The notes below the pieces were generated by a model. The model ran no database searches and had not been told where the DNA came from. It saw nothing but the letters and a program-made list of their open reading frames with translations. The position numbers were made by a program, and so were the translations under genes. Source: Bordetella parapertussis (GTDB taxonomy: Bacteria; Pseudomonadota; Gammaproteobacteria; Burkholderiales; SG8-39). From it: DNA of 27,713 bases. This document shows, piece by piece, positions 17,352-26,515 of this stretch (position 1 is the first letter of the stretch; every line of letters starts with the position of its first letter). The stretch is from contig CAMDRY010000005.1 of the NCBI GenBank assembly GCA_945906975.1, forward strand, positions 1 to 27,713, written 5' to 3'.

Positions 17352-17357
17352 ATTATA
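17352..17357 (-). promoter_or_regulatory. Possible -10 element for the FAH-family gene
   Basis: A perfect TATAAT on the minus strand, about 70 nt before the ATG at 17283. No good -35 is visible at 16-18 nt, so confidence is limited. Between this and the amtB terminator nothing else is seen. Confidence 0.4.
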
Positions 17358-17421
17358 AATCGCGCCGGCCGTCGCGATACATCAGGGTTTGGAAAAGAGC
17401 GTCGCCGTCAAGAACAGGCAT

Positions 17422-17451
17422 AAAAAAGGGGTGCCAATAGCGGCACCCCTT
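17422..17451 (-). terminator. Intrinsic terminator of the porin-glnK-amtB operon
   Basis: In transcript sense (minus strand): AAGGGGTGCC, loop GCTATT, GGCACCCCTT followed by a run of T. The 10-bp stem is perfect. It lies about 65 nt after the amtB stop codon and separates the operon from the FAH-family gene on the same strand. Confidence 0.92.
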
Positions 17452-17517
17452 GAAAGACCAGCCTTTGCAGGGATGGCCCCTGCTCGCGTTGACGGGAGCC
17501 TTGACCCCCCTTCTGAT

Positions 17518-19002
17518 CTAGTTGCGGTAGGCGGATTCGCCGTGTGACGTGACGTCCAGACCTTCGCGCTCTTCCTCTTCGGACACACGCAGCCCGACCA
17601 GGATATCGGCAATCTTGAAAGAGACGAAGGCGACGACTGCCGACCAGATGATGGTCACGCCGACGGCCTTGGCCTGAATCATCAACTGTTCGCCATAGCC
17701 GGGGAAGCCGGTTTTGCCGGTAACCCAGTCGGTGACAAGTCCGGGGCCGCCAAGCTCGGGTGAGTTGAAGATACCGGTCAGCAGCGCGCCGAGGATGCCG
17801 CCCAGGGCATGTACGCCAAATACGTCGAGCGAGTCATCCGCGCCGAGAAGCCTCTTCAGGCCGCTCACGCCCCAAAGGCAAACCACGCCCGCGAGCGAGC
17901 CGATCACAAACGCGCCGGGTATGCCAACGTTACCGGCAGCCGGTGTGATGGCGACCAGGCCCGCAACCGCACCAGACGCGGCACCGAGCATCGAGGGTTT
18001 GCCCTTGAAAATCCACTCAAAGAAGATCCAGGACAATACTGCGCAAGCGGTTGCGAGGAAGGTGTTGATGAAGGCGAGCGCGGCAGAGTTGTTGGCTTCG
18101 AGCGCCGAACCGGCGTTGAAACCAAACCAACCGAACCACAGCAGCGCCGCACCGATCATGGTCATGGGCACGTTGTGTGGCGACAGCGCTTCCTTGCCGA
18201 AGCCGATACGCTTGCCAATCATGTAGGAGCCCACCAGACCGGCAACACCGGCATTGATGTGCACCACGGTACCGCCGGCGAAATCAAGCGCGCCCCACTG
18301 CCAGAGCATACCGGCCTTGGCATTGAGCTCGTCGACCAGCTTCGGATCGGTGTAAGCATCCGGTCCCATCCAGAACCAGACCATGTGGGCGATCGGCGCG
18401 TAGGCGAAAGTGAACCACAGCACTGCGAAAATCAGCACGGCGGAGAACTTCACGCGTTCGGCGAAGGCGCCCAGAATCAGGCAGACGGTAATCGCTGCGA
18501 AGGTGGCCTGGAACGCCACGAACACCAGCTCGGGAATGACCACGCCCTTGCTGAATGTCGCAGCCATGGCGAACTCACCCTTGGCCGCGTCGAAGCTTCC
18601 TTTCAGGAACAGCCGGTCGAAGCCGCCAAAGTAGGCATTACCTTCAGTAAATGCCAAGCTGTAGCCATAAACGCACCAGAGCACTGTGATCAGCGAGAAC
18701 ACCACGAACACCTGCATCAACACCGACAGGATGTTCTTGGAGCGGACCATGCCACCATAGAACAGGGCCAGTGCAGGGACACTCATCAGTAACACCATCG
18801 CGGTGCAGACGAGCATCCAGGCAACGTCGCCCTTGTTTGGCACGGGTGTCGGCGCGGCAGCAGTAGCAGGAGTCGCGGCAGCTGGTGCTGCGACCGCGGT
18901 GGCGCTAGCGGCAGCCGGAGCCGCGGGTTTGTCCTCGGCAACGGCATAGCCGCCAAATCCTATGGCGCCAACCAGCACGAGCAGAGCAATTAGTTTTTTC
19001 AT
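17518..19002 (-). CDS. amtB: Ammonium transporter AmtB with signal peptide
   Basis: A 494-residue inner-membrane ammonium channel. It starts with a signal peptide (MKKLIALLVLVGAIGFGGYAVA, residues 1-22), then an Ala/Pro-rich stretch to about residue 55, then eleven membrane helices. The twin pore histidines are His248 (VVHINAG) and His398 (GVHALGG), 150 residues apart as in E. coli AmtB. FYGGMVRSKN follows the first helix and DVFGVHALGG lies in the C-terminal half. AmtB moves ammonium into the cell and is closed by unmodified GlnK, encoded 11 nt upstream. Its AAAGGGAAA ribosome-binding site sits next to the glnK stop codon, so coupling is likely. Regulation: sigma-54/NtrC promoter at the head of the operon, terminator at 17422-17451. 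Confidence 0.97.
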   Translation of the reverse strand: MKKLIALLVLVGAIGFGGYAVAEDKPAAPAAASATAVAAPAAATPATAAAPTPVPNKGDVAWMLVCTAMVLLMSVPALALFYGGMVRSKNILSVLMQVFVVFSLITVLWCVYGYSLAFTEGNAYFGGFDRLFLKGSFDAAKGEFAMAATFSKGVVIPELVFVAFQATFAAITVCLILGAFAERVKFSAVLIFAVLWFTFAYAPIAHMVWFWMGPDAYTDPKLVDELNAKAGMLWQWGALDFAGGTVVHINAGVAGLVGSYMIGKRIGFGKEALSPHNVPMTMIGAALLWFGWFGFNAGSALEANNSAALAFINTFLATACAVLSWIFFEWIFKGKPSMLGAASGAVAGLVAITPAAGNVGIPGAFVIGSLAGVVCLWGVSGLKRLLGADDSLDVFGVHALGGILGALLTGIFNSPELGGPGLVTDWVTGKTGFPGYGEQLMIQAKAVGVTIIWSAVVAFVSFKIADILVGLRVSEEEEREGLDVTSHGESAYRN

Positions 19003-19013
19003 GTTGTTTCCCT

Positions 19014-20311
<1,298 letters not shown>

Positions 20312-20360
20312 GGACACCCCCTTCCTGTTGTAAATGGAATGAAACAGCAAAAGGTATTTA

Positions 20361-20375
20361 GCAGAGGTCGTGCCA
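20361..20375 (-). promoter_or_regulatory. Sigma-54 promoter of the porin-glnK-amtB operon
   Basis: Minus strand TGGCACGACCTCTGC: the -24 GG and -12 GC are exactly 10 nt apart, as sigma-54 holoenzyme needs, and 13 of 15 positions or better fit TGGCAC-N5-TTGC. Transcription should start near 20349, about 38 nt before the porin ATG. Confidence 0.85.
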
Positions 20376-20437
20376 GCTTTTATTCCCATTAAAATCAGAG
20401 CATTGTTATGGATGCGGCAAAATAGCGACTCCCCCTC

Positions 20438-20452
20438 GCACTGGGTTGAAGC
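20438..20452. promoter_or_regulatory. Weak second NtrC-like site
   Basis: GCAC-N7-AAGC keeps one NtrC half-site (GCAC) and a poor second half. Its centre (about 20445) lies 31 bp from the centre of the strong site, about three helical turns, matching the spacing of tandem NtrC sites at glnA enhancers. Called only because of that spacing. Confidence 0.4.
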
Positions 20453-20467
20453 GGGAGCGGCGGTGTT

Positions 20468-20484
20468 TGCACCGAAGTGGTGCC
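20468..20484. promoter_or_regulatory. NtrC-binding enhancer site
   Basis: TGCACC-GAAGT-GGTGCC is a near-perfect match to the NtrC palindrome TGCACC-N5-GGTGCA. It is centred about 127 bp upstream of the predicted sigma-54 start, the normal distance for an enhancer. It also lies about 90 bp before ubiK on the other strand, which is probably not its target. Confidence 0.82.
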
Positions 20485-20571
20485 GTAGTCCGAATAAGGG
20501 CTTGGTTCGTTATTAACGCAGGGCGCTACACTTGCCTCTTGGCCATAATTCATATGATTGGTGATTTCAAT

Positions 20572-20811
20572 ATGCTGAAACCGCGATTTGTCGAAGATTT
20601 AAATGCCCGCATGAGCGAGATCCTGGCCAGCAGTCCGGCAAGGGATCTTGAAAAAAATTTGCAGGTCATGTTGTCGGGCGTATTCACCCGGCTCAATCTT
20701 GTTACGCGCGAGGAGTTTGATGTTCAGGCCAAGGTGTTGATGCGAACGCGCGAGAAGCTTGCGGTGATAGAGAAAAAAATTGTGGAACTTGAACAACAAG
20801 CCCAAAAATGA
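20572..20811 (+). CDS. ubiK: Ubiquinone biosynthesis accessory factor UbiK (YqiC/BMFP family)
   Basis: ATG 20572 gives 79 residues starting MLKPRFVEDLNARMSEILA, the canonical start of this family; an in-frame ATG at 20554 would add six residues (MIGDFN) without support. The protein is almost all helical, with a C-terminal coiled coil (REEFDVQAKVLMRTREKLAVIEKKIVELEQQ). Members form coiled-coil trimers and, as UbiK, work with UbiJ to assist the late, oxygen-dependent steps of ubiquinone synthesis; they also show membrane-fusion activity in vitro. The ribosome-binding site is weak. It stands alone, divergent from the nitrogen operon and 85 nt before comM. Confidence 0.9.
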   Translation: MLKPRFVEDLNARMSEILASSPARDLEKNLQVMLSGVFTRLNLVTREEFDVQAKVLMRTREKLAVIEKKIVELEQQAQK

Positions 20812-20896
20812 GCGACAAGCCCCCTGGTTCGCCGCTGGATTGGCCAACGGGGTGCTTGCCTCCCGACTGCGTTGTTTGGCGTCCTTGGGCGCTTGA

Positions 20897-22408
20897 ATGT
20901 CGCTAGCCGTTCTGCATAGCCGGGCCCTTTCTGGTTTGGAGGCGCCGCCGGTCACGGTCGAGGTTCATCTCGCCAATGGTCTGCCGGCTTTTACGATTGT
21001 CGGATTACCCGAGGCCGAGGTAAAGGAAGCGCGGGAGAGGGTGCGCGCGGCGCTCGCCAATTGCCGCTTTGATTTTCCGGCGCGACGGATCACCGTTAAT
21101 CTCGCCCCAGCAGAGCTGCCCAAGGAAAGCGGACGATTCGATCTTGCGATTGCGCTTGGAATTCTTGCCGCGACGCGGCAGATTCCCGCAGATGCACTCG
21201 AGCAATATGAGTTTGCTGGCGAACTGTCTTTGTCCGGTGAACTGCGACCCATCCGCGGCGCGCTTGCCATGACTTGGCGCGCCGCTAAAAGCGGCCGTGC
21301 ATTTATTTTGCCGACCCTGAACGCGGGCGAAGCGGCGTTGGTCAGCGATGCCCTTATCTATCCTGCGGCGGGCCTGCTGGACGTCGTTGCGCATTTGACC
21401 GGCCACACCCGGCTGTCGCGATTTAGCGCAAGTGCGCCCGCCAGCGATGACTTGAACGCCTATCCCGATCTCGCCGAGGTAAAAGGACAGAGTCAGGCCA
21501 AGCGTGCGCTCGAAGTTGCTGCAGCCGGAGGGCACAGCCTGCTTATGAGCGGCCCGCCGGGCACGGGGAAATCCATGCTTGCAGCGCGCTTCGCCGGCAT
21601 TCTTCCCCCCTTGTCCGATGCTGAGGCGCTCGAATCGGCGGCATTGCAATCGCTTGGCAGCGGCGGTTTCAGGTTGGAGAACTGGCGGCGACGGCCGTTC
21701 CGGGCTCCGCATCACTCGGCTTCAAGCGTGGCTTTGGTGGGCGGCGGCAGCGATCCGCGTCCGGGTGAGATTTCCCTCGCCCACCATGGCGTGTTGTTCC
21801 TGGACGAGTTGCCCGAATTTGACCGGCGCGTGCTCGAGGCGATGCGCGAGCCGCTTGAATCGGGCCGCGTGGCCATATCGCGCGCCGCCCGCCAGGCGGA
21901 ATTTCCGGCGCGTTTTCAGCTGGTGGCGGCGATGAACCCCTGCCCCTGTGGGTACCTTGGCCATTACGACGGCCGGTGCCGCTGCACCCCGGACAAAATT
22001 GCGCGCTATCGCGACAAAATATCCGGCCCCCTGCTTGACCGTATTGATATCCAGATTGAGGTTCCGGCCGTACCGCGTGAGGAGTTGATGGCGGGCCGAA
22101 GCGGCGAGTCCTCGCAGTCGGTGCGGGAGCGGGTTCTTCACGCACGGGCATTGCAACTGTCTCGTCAGGGCAAATGCAATGTCGACCTTGGCTCGCGTGA
22201 GATTGACGATTTGTGCCGTCTTGACGGCGCAGCGGAAAACCTGCTGCGACAAGCCATCACCAAGCTCTCGCTGTCGGCGCGTGCCTATCATCGCATTTTA
22301 AAACTGGCACGTACCATCGCCGACCTCGCGGGCGGCGGGGGTCTGGGTTCTTCGCATGTCGCCGAGGCGATCCAGTACCGTCGTGCCGACCGCCAGGCGG
22401 CGGCATGA
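20897..22408 (+). CDS. comM: ComM/YifB family AAA+ ATPase (Mg-chelatase-like)
   Basis: A 503-residue protein. The N-terminal Lon-like domain (MSLAVLHSRALSGLEAPPV, then LPAFTIVGLPEAEVKEARER) is followed by the AAA+ module: Walker A GPPGTGKS near residue 220, Walker B LFLDELPEF, then the zinc-finger-like stretch NPCPCGYLGHYDGRCRC, and the C-terminal LDRIDIQIEVP and RAYHRILKLARTIADL segments. The family forms hexameric helicases; ComM promotes branch migration of incoming DNA during natural transformation, while homologues in other bacteria have wider roles. Length is normal. It is followed by apaH after 13 nt, probably in the same transcript. Confidence 0.95.
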   Translation: MSLAVLHSRALSGLEAPPVTVEVHLANGLPAFTIVGLPEAEVKEARERVRAALANCRFDFPARRITVNLAPAELPKESGRFDLAIALGILAATRQIPADALEQYEFAGELSLSGELRPIRGALAMTWRAAKSGRAFILPTLNAGEAALVSDALIYPAAGLLDVVAHLTGHTRLSRFSASAPASDDLNAYPDLAEVKGQSQAKRALEVAAAGGHSLLMSGPPGTGKSMLAARFAGILPPLSDAEALESAALQSLGSGGFRLENWRRRPFRAPHHSASSVALVGGGSDPRPGEISLAHHGVLFLDELPEFDRRVLEAMREPLESGRVAISRAARQAEFPARFQLVAAMNPCPCGYLGHYDGRCRCTPDKIARYRDKISGPLLDRIDIQIEVPAVPREELMAGRSGESSQSVRERVLHARALQLSRQGKCNVDLGSREIDDLCRLDGAAENLLRQAITKLSLSARAYHRILKLARTIADLAGGGGLGSSHVAEAIQYRRADRQAAA

Positions 22409-22421
22409 AGCGCGTGCGCTG

Positions 22422-23249
22422 ATGTCCGTATATGCGATTGGTGATGTACAGGGCAGTTACGAGGAGTTGCGCCGGCTGATCGATTCGCTGCGGTTCGATC
22501 CGTCCGCCGACAAGCTTTGGTTTGTCGGCGATTTGGTGAATCGTGGCCCCGCATCGCTCGCTGTTTTGCGCCTACTGTGCTCCCTGGGGGACAGCTGCGT
22601 GGCGATTCTGGGCAACCACGACCTGCATCTTCTGGCGGTGTCGGAGGGGCACGCACGCTTGCGTCCAGACGACACCTTGGATGAACTGCTCGCCGCACCG
22701 GATCGCGATGAACTGCTTGCCTGGCTCAGGGCGCGCCCCTTGATTCATGTCGAGGGTGCTTATGCCATGGTTCACGCCGGGGTGCTGCCGCAGTGGGATA
22801 TCAACACCGCGCGCGCACGCGCAGACGAAATTGGGCGGCTGTTGCGTGGCCCCGATTACGGCGCGTTTCTGAAAGGGCTCTACGGCAGCAAACCTGACCG
22901 TTGGGATGTTTTACTTACCGGCGCAGACCGCTGGCGCGTCATTGTCAACGCCATTACCAGAATGCGTTTTTGCACTGCCGACGGCCGCATGGAGTTTGCG
23001 AGCAAGGGCGGAATCGGCGGCGCGCCCGCAGGTTATTACCCCTGGTTCGATGTGCCCGGCCGTGCCAGCGCCGATCACGTCATGGTTTGTGGCCACTGGT
23101 CGGCATTGGGTCTGGTCTTGCGTCCGAATCTTGTCGCGCTGGACACCGGTTGCGCTTGGGGCGGCAGCCTTACTGCTGTTCGGCTTGAGGATCGGCGCGT
23201 TTTTCAGCAGCCCGCGCTGGGACCGGGACGCCCAATGCCGTCGCAATAG
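22422..23249 (+). CDS. apaH: Symmetrical bis(5'-nucleosyl)-tetraphosphatase
   Basis: A 275-residue metallophosphatase. The start ATG 22422 is chosen because MSVYAIGDVQGSYEEL is the usual N-terminus. The calcineurin-type metal motifs are GDVQGS (Asp8), GDLVNRG and GNHD, with later histidine motifs VHAG and CGHW. The family hydrolyses Ap4A to two ADP and removes Np4 caps from RNA. It follows comM by 13 nt. Its last 80 bp overlap, on the opposite strand, the 3' end of plsC; the overlapped part encodes the variable C-terminal tail after the conserved DTGCAWGGSL motif, so the overlap costs no core residues. Confidence 0.95.
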   Translation: MSVYAIGDVQGSYEELRRLIDSLRFDPSADKLWFVGDLVNRGPASLAVLRLLCSLGDSCVAILGNHDLHLLAVSEGHARLRPDDTLDELLAAPDRDELLAWLRARPLIHVEGAYAMVHAGVLPQWDINTARARADEIGRLLRGPDYGAFLKGLYGSKPDRWDVLLTGADRWRVIVNAITRMRFCTADGRMEFASKGGIGGAPAGYYPWFDVPGRASADHVMVCGHWSALGLVLRPNLVALDTGCAWGGSLTAVRLEDRRVFQQPALGPGRPMPSQ

Positions 23250-23973
23250 CCGTTTCAGCGGCACGGGCAAGCGTGCGACGTGCGCGATTGGAAATCTCGA
23301 TCGACTGCGAAAACGTAACCGTCGCGGTCATCTGCCTTGTCGACACAATAGCCCAGATCGAATCGAGCAGCGAGTCATCACCGACGTAGGCGGCATTCCG
23401 GCACAAATTGTTCATTGCATCCCGGTAGCCCAATGCGACCGGCAACACGCTCGCATCAGCGTCGACTGCCGGTTGAAAAAGCGCGGCATGGAACATCAGC
23501 AATTCATCACCGTAGGTGGTGGTTCCTTCCGGACAAATGGCGACCAGCGCACCGGATGCGAGTGAACTGGAGATATTTTGGTTGGCGCGCCGAGCGCCAC
23601 TTTTACTGCCCCGTTCAATGTAGAGCGTGCCGGCGCGCGTGCATAGCCAGCCCACCAGCGGCCATTTTGCAACATCTGCCTTGGAGACGAACGTGGCGGG
23701 CATAACGGCGTTGATGACGAAAATATCGAGCCACGAAATATGATTGCTGGCAAGCATGCAACGATCCGGCAGTACGCTGGGTGTTTCAATGGCCACCAGC
23801 CGTATATGCAGCAGTGAGAGTAATTGCCGCGACCAGCGCTGTCGGATTTGTTGCTGTATCGACGGGGCTTTACCCGGGTAGAAAAGGCCGGCGATCACCA
23901 AGGCGCGGAGCAAATGCAGCGCGAGTCGCGTCAGGCGGAGCAAGCGAAGGGCAAAAGGCGTGGGCGAGGTCAT
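23170..23973 (-). CDS. plsC: 1-acyl-sn-glycerol-3-phosphate acyltransferase
   Basis: A 267-residue membrane-associated acyltransferase. An N-terminal hydrophobic region (about 18-34) is followed by the catalytic HX4D motif in SNHISWLDIF, then GTLYIERGSKSGAR (second block, substrate binding), and ICPEGTTTYG (third block, with the conserved Pro-Glu-Gly). PlsC adds the second acyl chain to lysophosphatidate to make phosphatidate at the inner membrane. The tail after about residue 240 is Ala/Arg rich and probably flexible; the final 80 bp overlap the 3' end of apaH on the other strand. The stop TAA is read at 23172-23170. Confidence 0.92.
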   Translation of the reverse strand: MTSPTPFALRLLRLTRLALHLLRALVIAGLFYPGKAPSIQQQIRQRWSRQLLSLLHIRLVAIETPSVLPDRCMLASNHISWLDIFVINAVMPATFVSKADVAKWPLVGWLCTRAGTLYIERGSKSGARRANQNISSSLASGALVAICPEGTTTYGDELLMFHAALFQPAVDADASVLPVALGYRDAMNNLCRNAAYVGDDSLLDSIWAIVSTRQMTATVTFSQSIEISNRARRTLARAAETAIATALGVPVPARAAEKRADPQAEQQ

Positions 23974-24043
23974 AACAGCGCGATTCTACACGGCAGCTGT
24001 GACGATACTGCTCAAGCGGAAGACGCAATCGTAAGAGAAAAAT

Positions 24044-24078
24044 AGCTGGAAACCCTTTCCAGGCGCGGGTTTCCAGCC
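24044..24078. repeat. Palindromic repeat copy 2
   Basis: An 11-bp perfect inverted repeat, GCTGGAAACCC (24045-24055) with GGGTTTCCAGC (24067-24077), in the gap between plsC and the SlyB-like gene. The 35-nt unit matches copy 1 (10703-10737) at GCTGGAAAC and the last 17 bases, differing in the eight middle bases and the first base. No T run follows, so it is a repeat first and a terminator only possibly. Confidence 0.75.
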
Positions 24079-24164
24079 TGCCTTAGGGGAGCCTGCAGCG
24101 TGGCGTGCTTTGTTTCTCCGGTAGCGTTTTTGAACTTCTAAACCCCTCTAAAGTCTTTTAAACT

Positions 24165-24629
24165 TTAGTGTGACACTCGGGTTACGCCGGCCGATGTCAA
24201 GAGGCGGACGCGTTCACCTGGTTTGAAAGTTTCGTCTGCATCCTGGGTAATCGCACGCAGCTCGCCGGACTCAAGGCGCACGGTGATTTCCAGCGCGGCT
24301 TTTTGCGTGATTTTTTGTTCTATGGCCTGCCCTGCGACGCCACCCGCTACCGCGCCAAGGATGGAGCCGACGGTAGAGCCTTTGCCGCCGCCGATGTTGG
24401 ATCCCGCCACGCCGCCGACGGCACCGCCGGCTATCGCACCCACAGGCCCACGGCTACCCTCGATAGTGACCTGACGCACGCTCTCGACCACGCCCATCCG
24501 GACAGTGGCTTCCCGGCGCGCTTGCGATGGCGAATACACGCTGCCTGAACTGCTTTCCGTGGCGCAGCCCGCAAGTGTGAGGGTCGCGGCAAGCGCAACT
24601 GCGATGATGTTAAAGGTGCCTGTCTGCAT
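24165..24629 (-). CDS. Glycine-zipper outer-membrane lipoprotein (SlyB/Pcp-like)
   Basis: ATG 24629 gives 154 residues; AGGAG sits just upstream, and a longer open frame to 24809 is unsupported because the signal peptide would be internal. MQTGTFNIIAVALAATLTLAGC is a lipoprotein signal with lipobox LAGC (Cys22). The mature part has SRGPVGAIAGGAVGGVAGSNIGGG and GSILGAVAGGVAGQAIEQ, a glycine-zipper double-helix region (about residues 65-105) typical of SlyB/Pcp-type proteins, then a beta-rich tail (ITVRLESGELRAITQ, FKPGERVRLL). Such proteins stabilise the outer membrane and are linked to stress and magnesium responses. No regulatory site was recognised. The PfkB-family gene ends 47 nt upstream on the same strand. 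Confidence 0.88.
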   Translation of the reverse strand: MQTGTFNIIAVALAATLTLAGCATESSSGSVYSPSQARREATVRMGVVESVRQVTIEGSRGPVGAIAGGAVGGVAGSNIGGGKGSTVGSILGAVAGGVAGQAIEQKITQKAALEITVRLESGELRAITQDADETFKPGERVRLLTSAGVTRVSH

Positions 24630-24676
24630 GGTCTTGCTCCTGTAAATTTGCGGCCAGCTCGTACTGTACCGCCAGT

Positions 24677-25609
24677 TCAGAGGCTCTGGCCGAACGCCCG
24701 CAGGTACTTGGCGTTTATTTCTTCTCGGGTTGGTACATGGTTCTGCCCGCCGCGAGAGGCAATTTTTATCGAGCCCATGACCGAAGCGATTTGTCCCGTT
24801 TTGCGCCAATCAAGGCCGGAGGAAATTCCGTACAGCAGACCGGCGCGGTAGGCATCGCCGCAACCGGTTGGATCAAGAATCTCATCGGCTTTGACGCAGG
24901 GTATGTCAATACGTTGGCCGGAGGTGAAAATCGACGAACCCTCCGCCCCGCGCGTGACTATCAGGGCTTCTACCCCCTCTGCGATCCTGTCCAGCGTAAC
25001 GCCGGTGCGCTCCTCAAGCATCTTCCCTTCGTAGTCATTGACCGCGACATAGGTCGCAAGTTTGACGAAATTTAGCAATTCTTCACCGGAGAACATCGGC
25101 AGTCCCTGCCCGGGATCGAATACGAACGGGATGTCTTGCGCGGCCAGTTCGCGCGCATGCAACAACATGCCATCCCGGCCGTCGGGTGCAATGATGGCAA
25201 GATCGACATCCATCCAGCCGCTGACATGATCCAGGTGGGAGAAATTCATCGCGCCGGGGTGAAATGCCGTGATTTGGTTGTCGTCAAGGTCTGTGGTTAT
25301 GAAAGCCTGGGCAGTAAGCGCGTTGGCGTGCTGGCGCACATGGGTGCGCGTCAGGCCAAGCTTGTCCAGCCGGGTCAGGTAGGGTCCGGCATCGCTGCCG
25401 ACCGTCGCCATGATCAGCGGGTCGCCGCCAAGCAATTTCAGGTTGTGGGCGATGTTGCCCGCGCAACCGCCGAACTCGCGCCGCAACTGCGGTACCAAAA
25501 ACGACACATTCAGAATGTGGATCTGATCCGGCATGATCTGATCGCTGAAGTGTCCCTGAAATACCATGATGTTGTCGTATGCCATGGAACCGCAGATGAG
25601 CGTGCGCAT
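24677..25609 (-). CDS. PfkB family carbohydrate/nucleoside kinase
   Basis: A 310-residue cytoplasmic kinase. The N-terminal strand MRTLICGSMAYDNIMVF, the GGCAGNIAHNLKLLGG motif (PfkB signature 1, about residues 47-62) and the C-terminal DPTGCGDAYRAG signature 2 with catalytic Asp252 are intact. The family phosphorylates sugars or nucleosides with ATP. Related betaproteobacterial proteins are usually annotated as adenosine-kinase-like or generic carbohydrate kinases; the substrate cannot be decided here. Its start has a good AGGAG site 7 nt upstream. It is downstream of the DUF3426 gene on the same strand (63 nt gap) and upstream of the SlyB-like gene. Confidence 0.9.
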   Translation of the reverse strand: MRTLICGSMAYDNIMVFQGHFSDQIMPDQIHILNVSFLVPQLRREFGGCAGNIAHNLKLLGGDPLIMATVGSDAGPYLTRLDKLGLTRTHVRQHANALTAQAFITTDLDDNQITAFHPGAMNFSHLDHVSGWMDVDLAIIAPDGRDGMLLHARELAAQDIPFVFDPGQGLPMFSGEELLNFVKLATYVAVNDYEGKMLEERTGVTLDRIAEGVEALIVTRGAEGSSIFTSGQRIDIPCVKADEILDPTGCGDAYRAGLLYGISSGLDWRKTGQIASVMGSIKIASRGGQNHVPTREEINAKYLRAFGQSL

Positions 25610-25672
25610 GTGAACTCCTGTATCTGTTTTGAAGGCGGCCGATATGTTGTTCGGCGTGTGGCCCGTTGTTTG

Positions 25673-26515
25673 TTAAGGATAGAAAAGATAAAGCCGGTAA
25701 CCGGTGGCTTTGAGATCAACAAGCTGTAATGTCACCCTGATGGCCCGTTCGGCGCCGGCGGCAAAGCCGTTTTCATTGTCCGGCGGAGAATCGAGGTAAT
25801 CGGCCGCCTGCAAAACGCGCCTTGCCAGCGGCAAATCCTGAGTGTCGGTCAGCGTGAGCTCGAGCGCGGGGTGTGCTTGTGGAAATGCCGCGCGGTTGCG
25901 CAAGGTTGCGCTGAGGATGACCATGCTGGCGTTGACACCGTCGGCCTGCAAATCCGAGGCCTCGATGGTCATCAGGTCGGACCGATGGGGTAACTGGATC
26001 GAGCATCCGAGCAAGGCGCAGGTCTCTTTGATGAGCGGCTTCGAAGCGGGCACAAGCACTGCAATATCACTGCGGAAATAAAACAGCCCCTGCGCAAAGA
26101 GCAGAAATGTCAAGATCAAGATGCCCGCGCCCATAGGCCCGCGGGTTCGTGCCGGCATCGCTGGGGGGCCGAATGGCAGTTCGTTTGGTATCGCGTTGAT
26201 CGTTCGTGCCGCAATCGCGACGTGTGCCGGAGTGGCGAAAGAGTCGGCTTCAGCCTTGGGCGCGATTGCCGGTGCTGCTGGGAAAGTGGCGACCAGCTCC
26301 GGCGAAAGCGCTGGCGCGGTGTCGGGGAGGATCATCGGCACGCCGGAGGGGTTTGCCAGATCGGCCTGGGTTTGAGCCGGCGTCAGTTCTTGCAGGGATG
26401 CCGAGGCATCAAATACGTGGGTGCAGGCGCCGCAGCGAACCTGGCCACCACGCGCCGACAGTTGTGCCTCCGTTACGCGAAACGCGGTATTGCAGGTCGG
26501 ACAGCGCGTGATCAT
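25673..26515 (-). CDS. Zinc-ribbon and DUF3426 membrane protein
   Basis: A 280-residue protein. The N-terminus is an MJ0042-type zinc ribbon with two CxxC pairs (CPTCNTAF, then CGACTHVF), residues about 5-36. A long Ala/Pro-rich disordered linker (about 40-125) leads to one transmembrane helix (GILILTFLLFAQGLFYF, about 130-146) and a C-terminal DUF3426 domain (about 150-280) of likely extracytoplasmic beta structure. The zinc ribbon would lie in the cytoplasm. Function of the family is unknown. Its ATG overlaps the prmA stop (ATGA), so translation is coupled to the ribosomal-protein methyltransferase; the same order is common in Betaproteobacteria. Confidence 0.88.
   Translation of the reverse strand: MITRCPTCNTAFRVTEAQLSARGGQVRCGACTHVFDASASLQELTPAQTQADLANPSGVPMILPDTAPALSPELVATFPAAPAIAPKAEADSFATPAHVAIAARTINAIPNELPFGPPAMPARTRGPMGAGILILTFLLFAQGLFYFRSDIAVLVPASKPLIKETCALLGCSIQLPHRSDLMTIEASDLQADGVNASMVILSATLRNRAAFPQAHPALELTLTDTQDLPLARRVLQAADYLDSPPDNENGFAAGAERAIRVTLQLVDLKATGYRLYLFYP

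Noticed and set aside
17809..18792. Long open frame antisense to amtB
   Set aside because: Composition is His/Glu/Arg rich with no fold-like pattern, and it mirrors the codon bias of amtB on the other strand.
24148..24168. AT-rich hairpin CTAAAGT/ACTTTAG at the stop of the SlyB-like gene
   Set aside because: The 7-bp stem overlaps the stop codon and is too weak to call a terminator.
24629..24809. Longer N-terminus for the SlyB-like lipoprotein
   Set aside because: It would bury the lipoprotein signal peptide and run into the kinase gene; ATG 24629 has a good AGGAG site.
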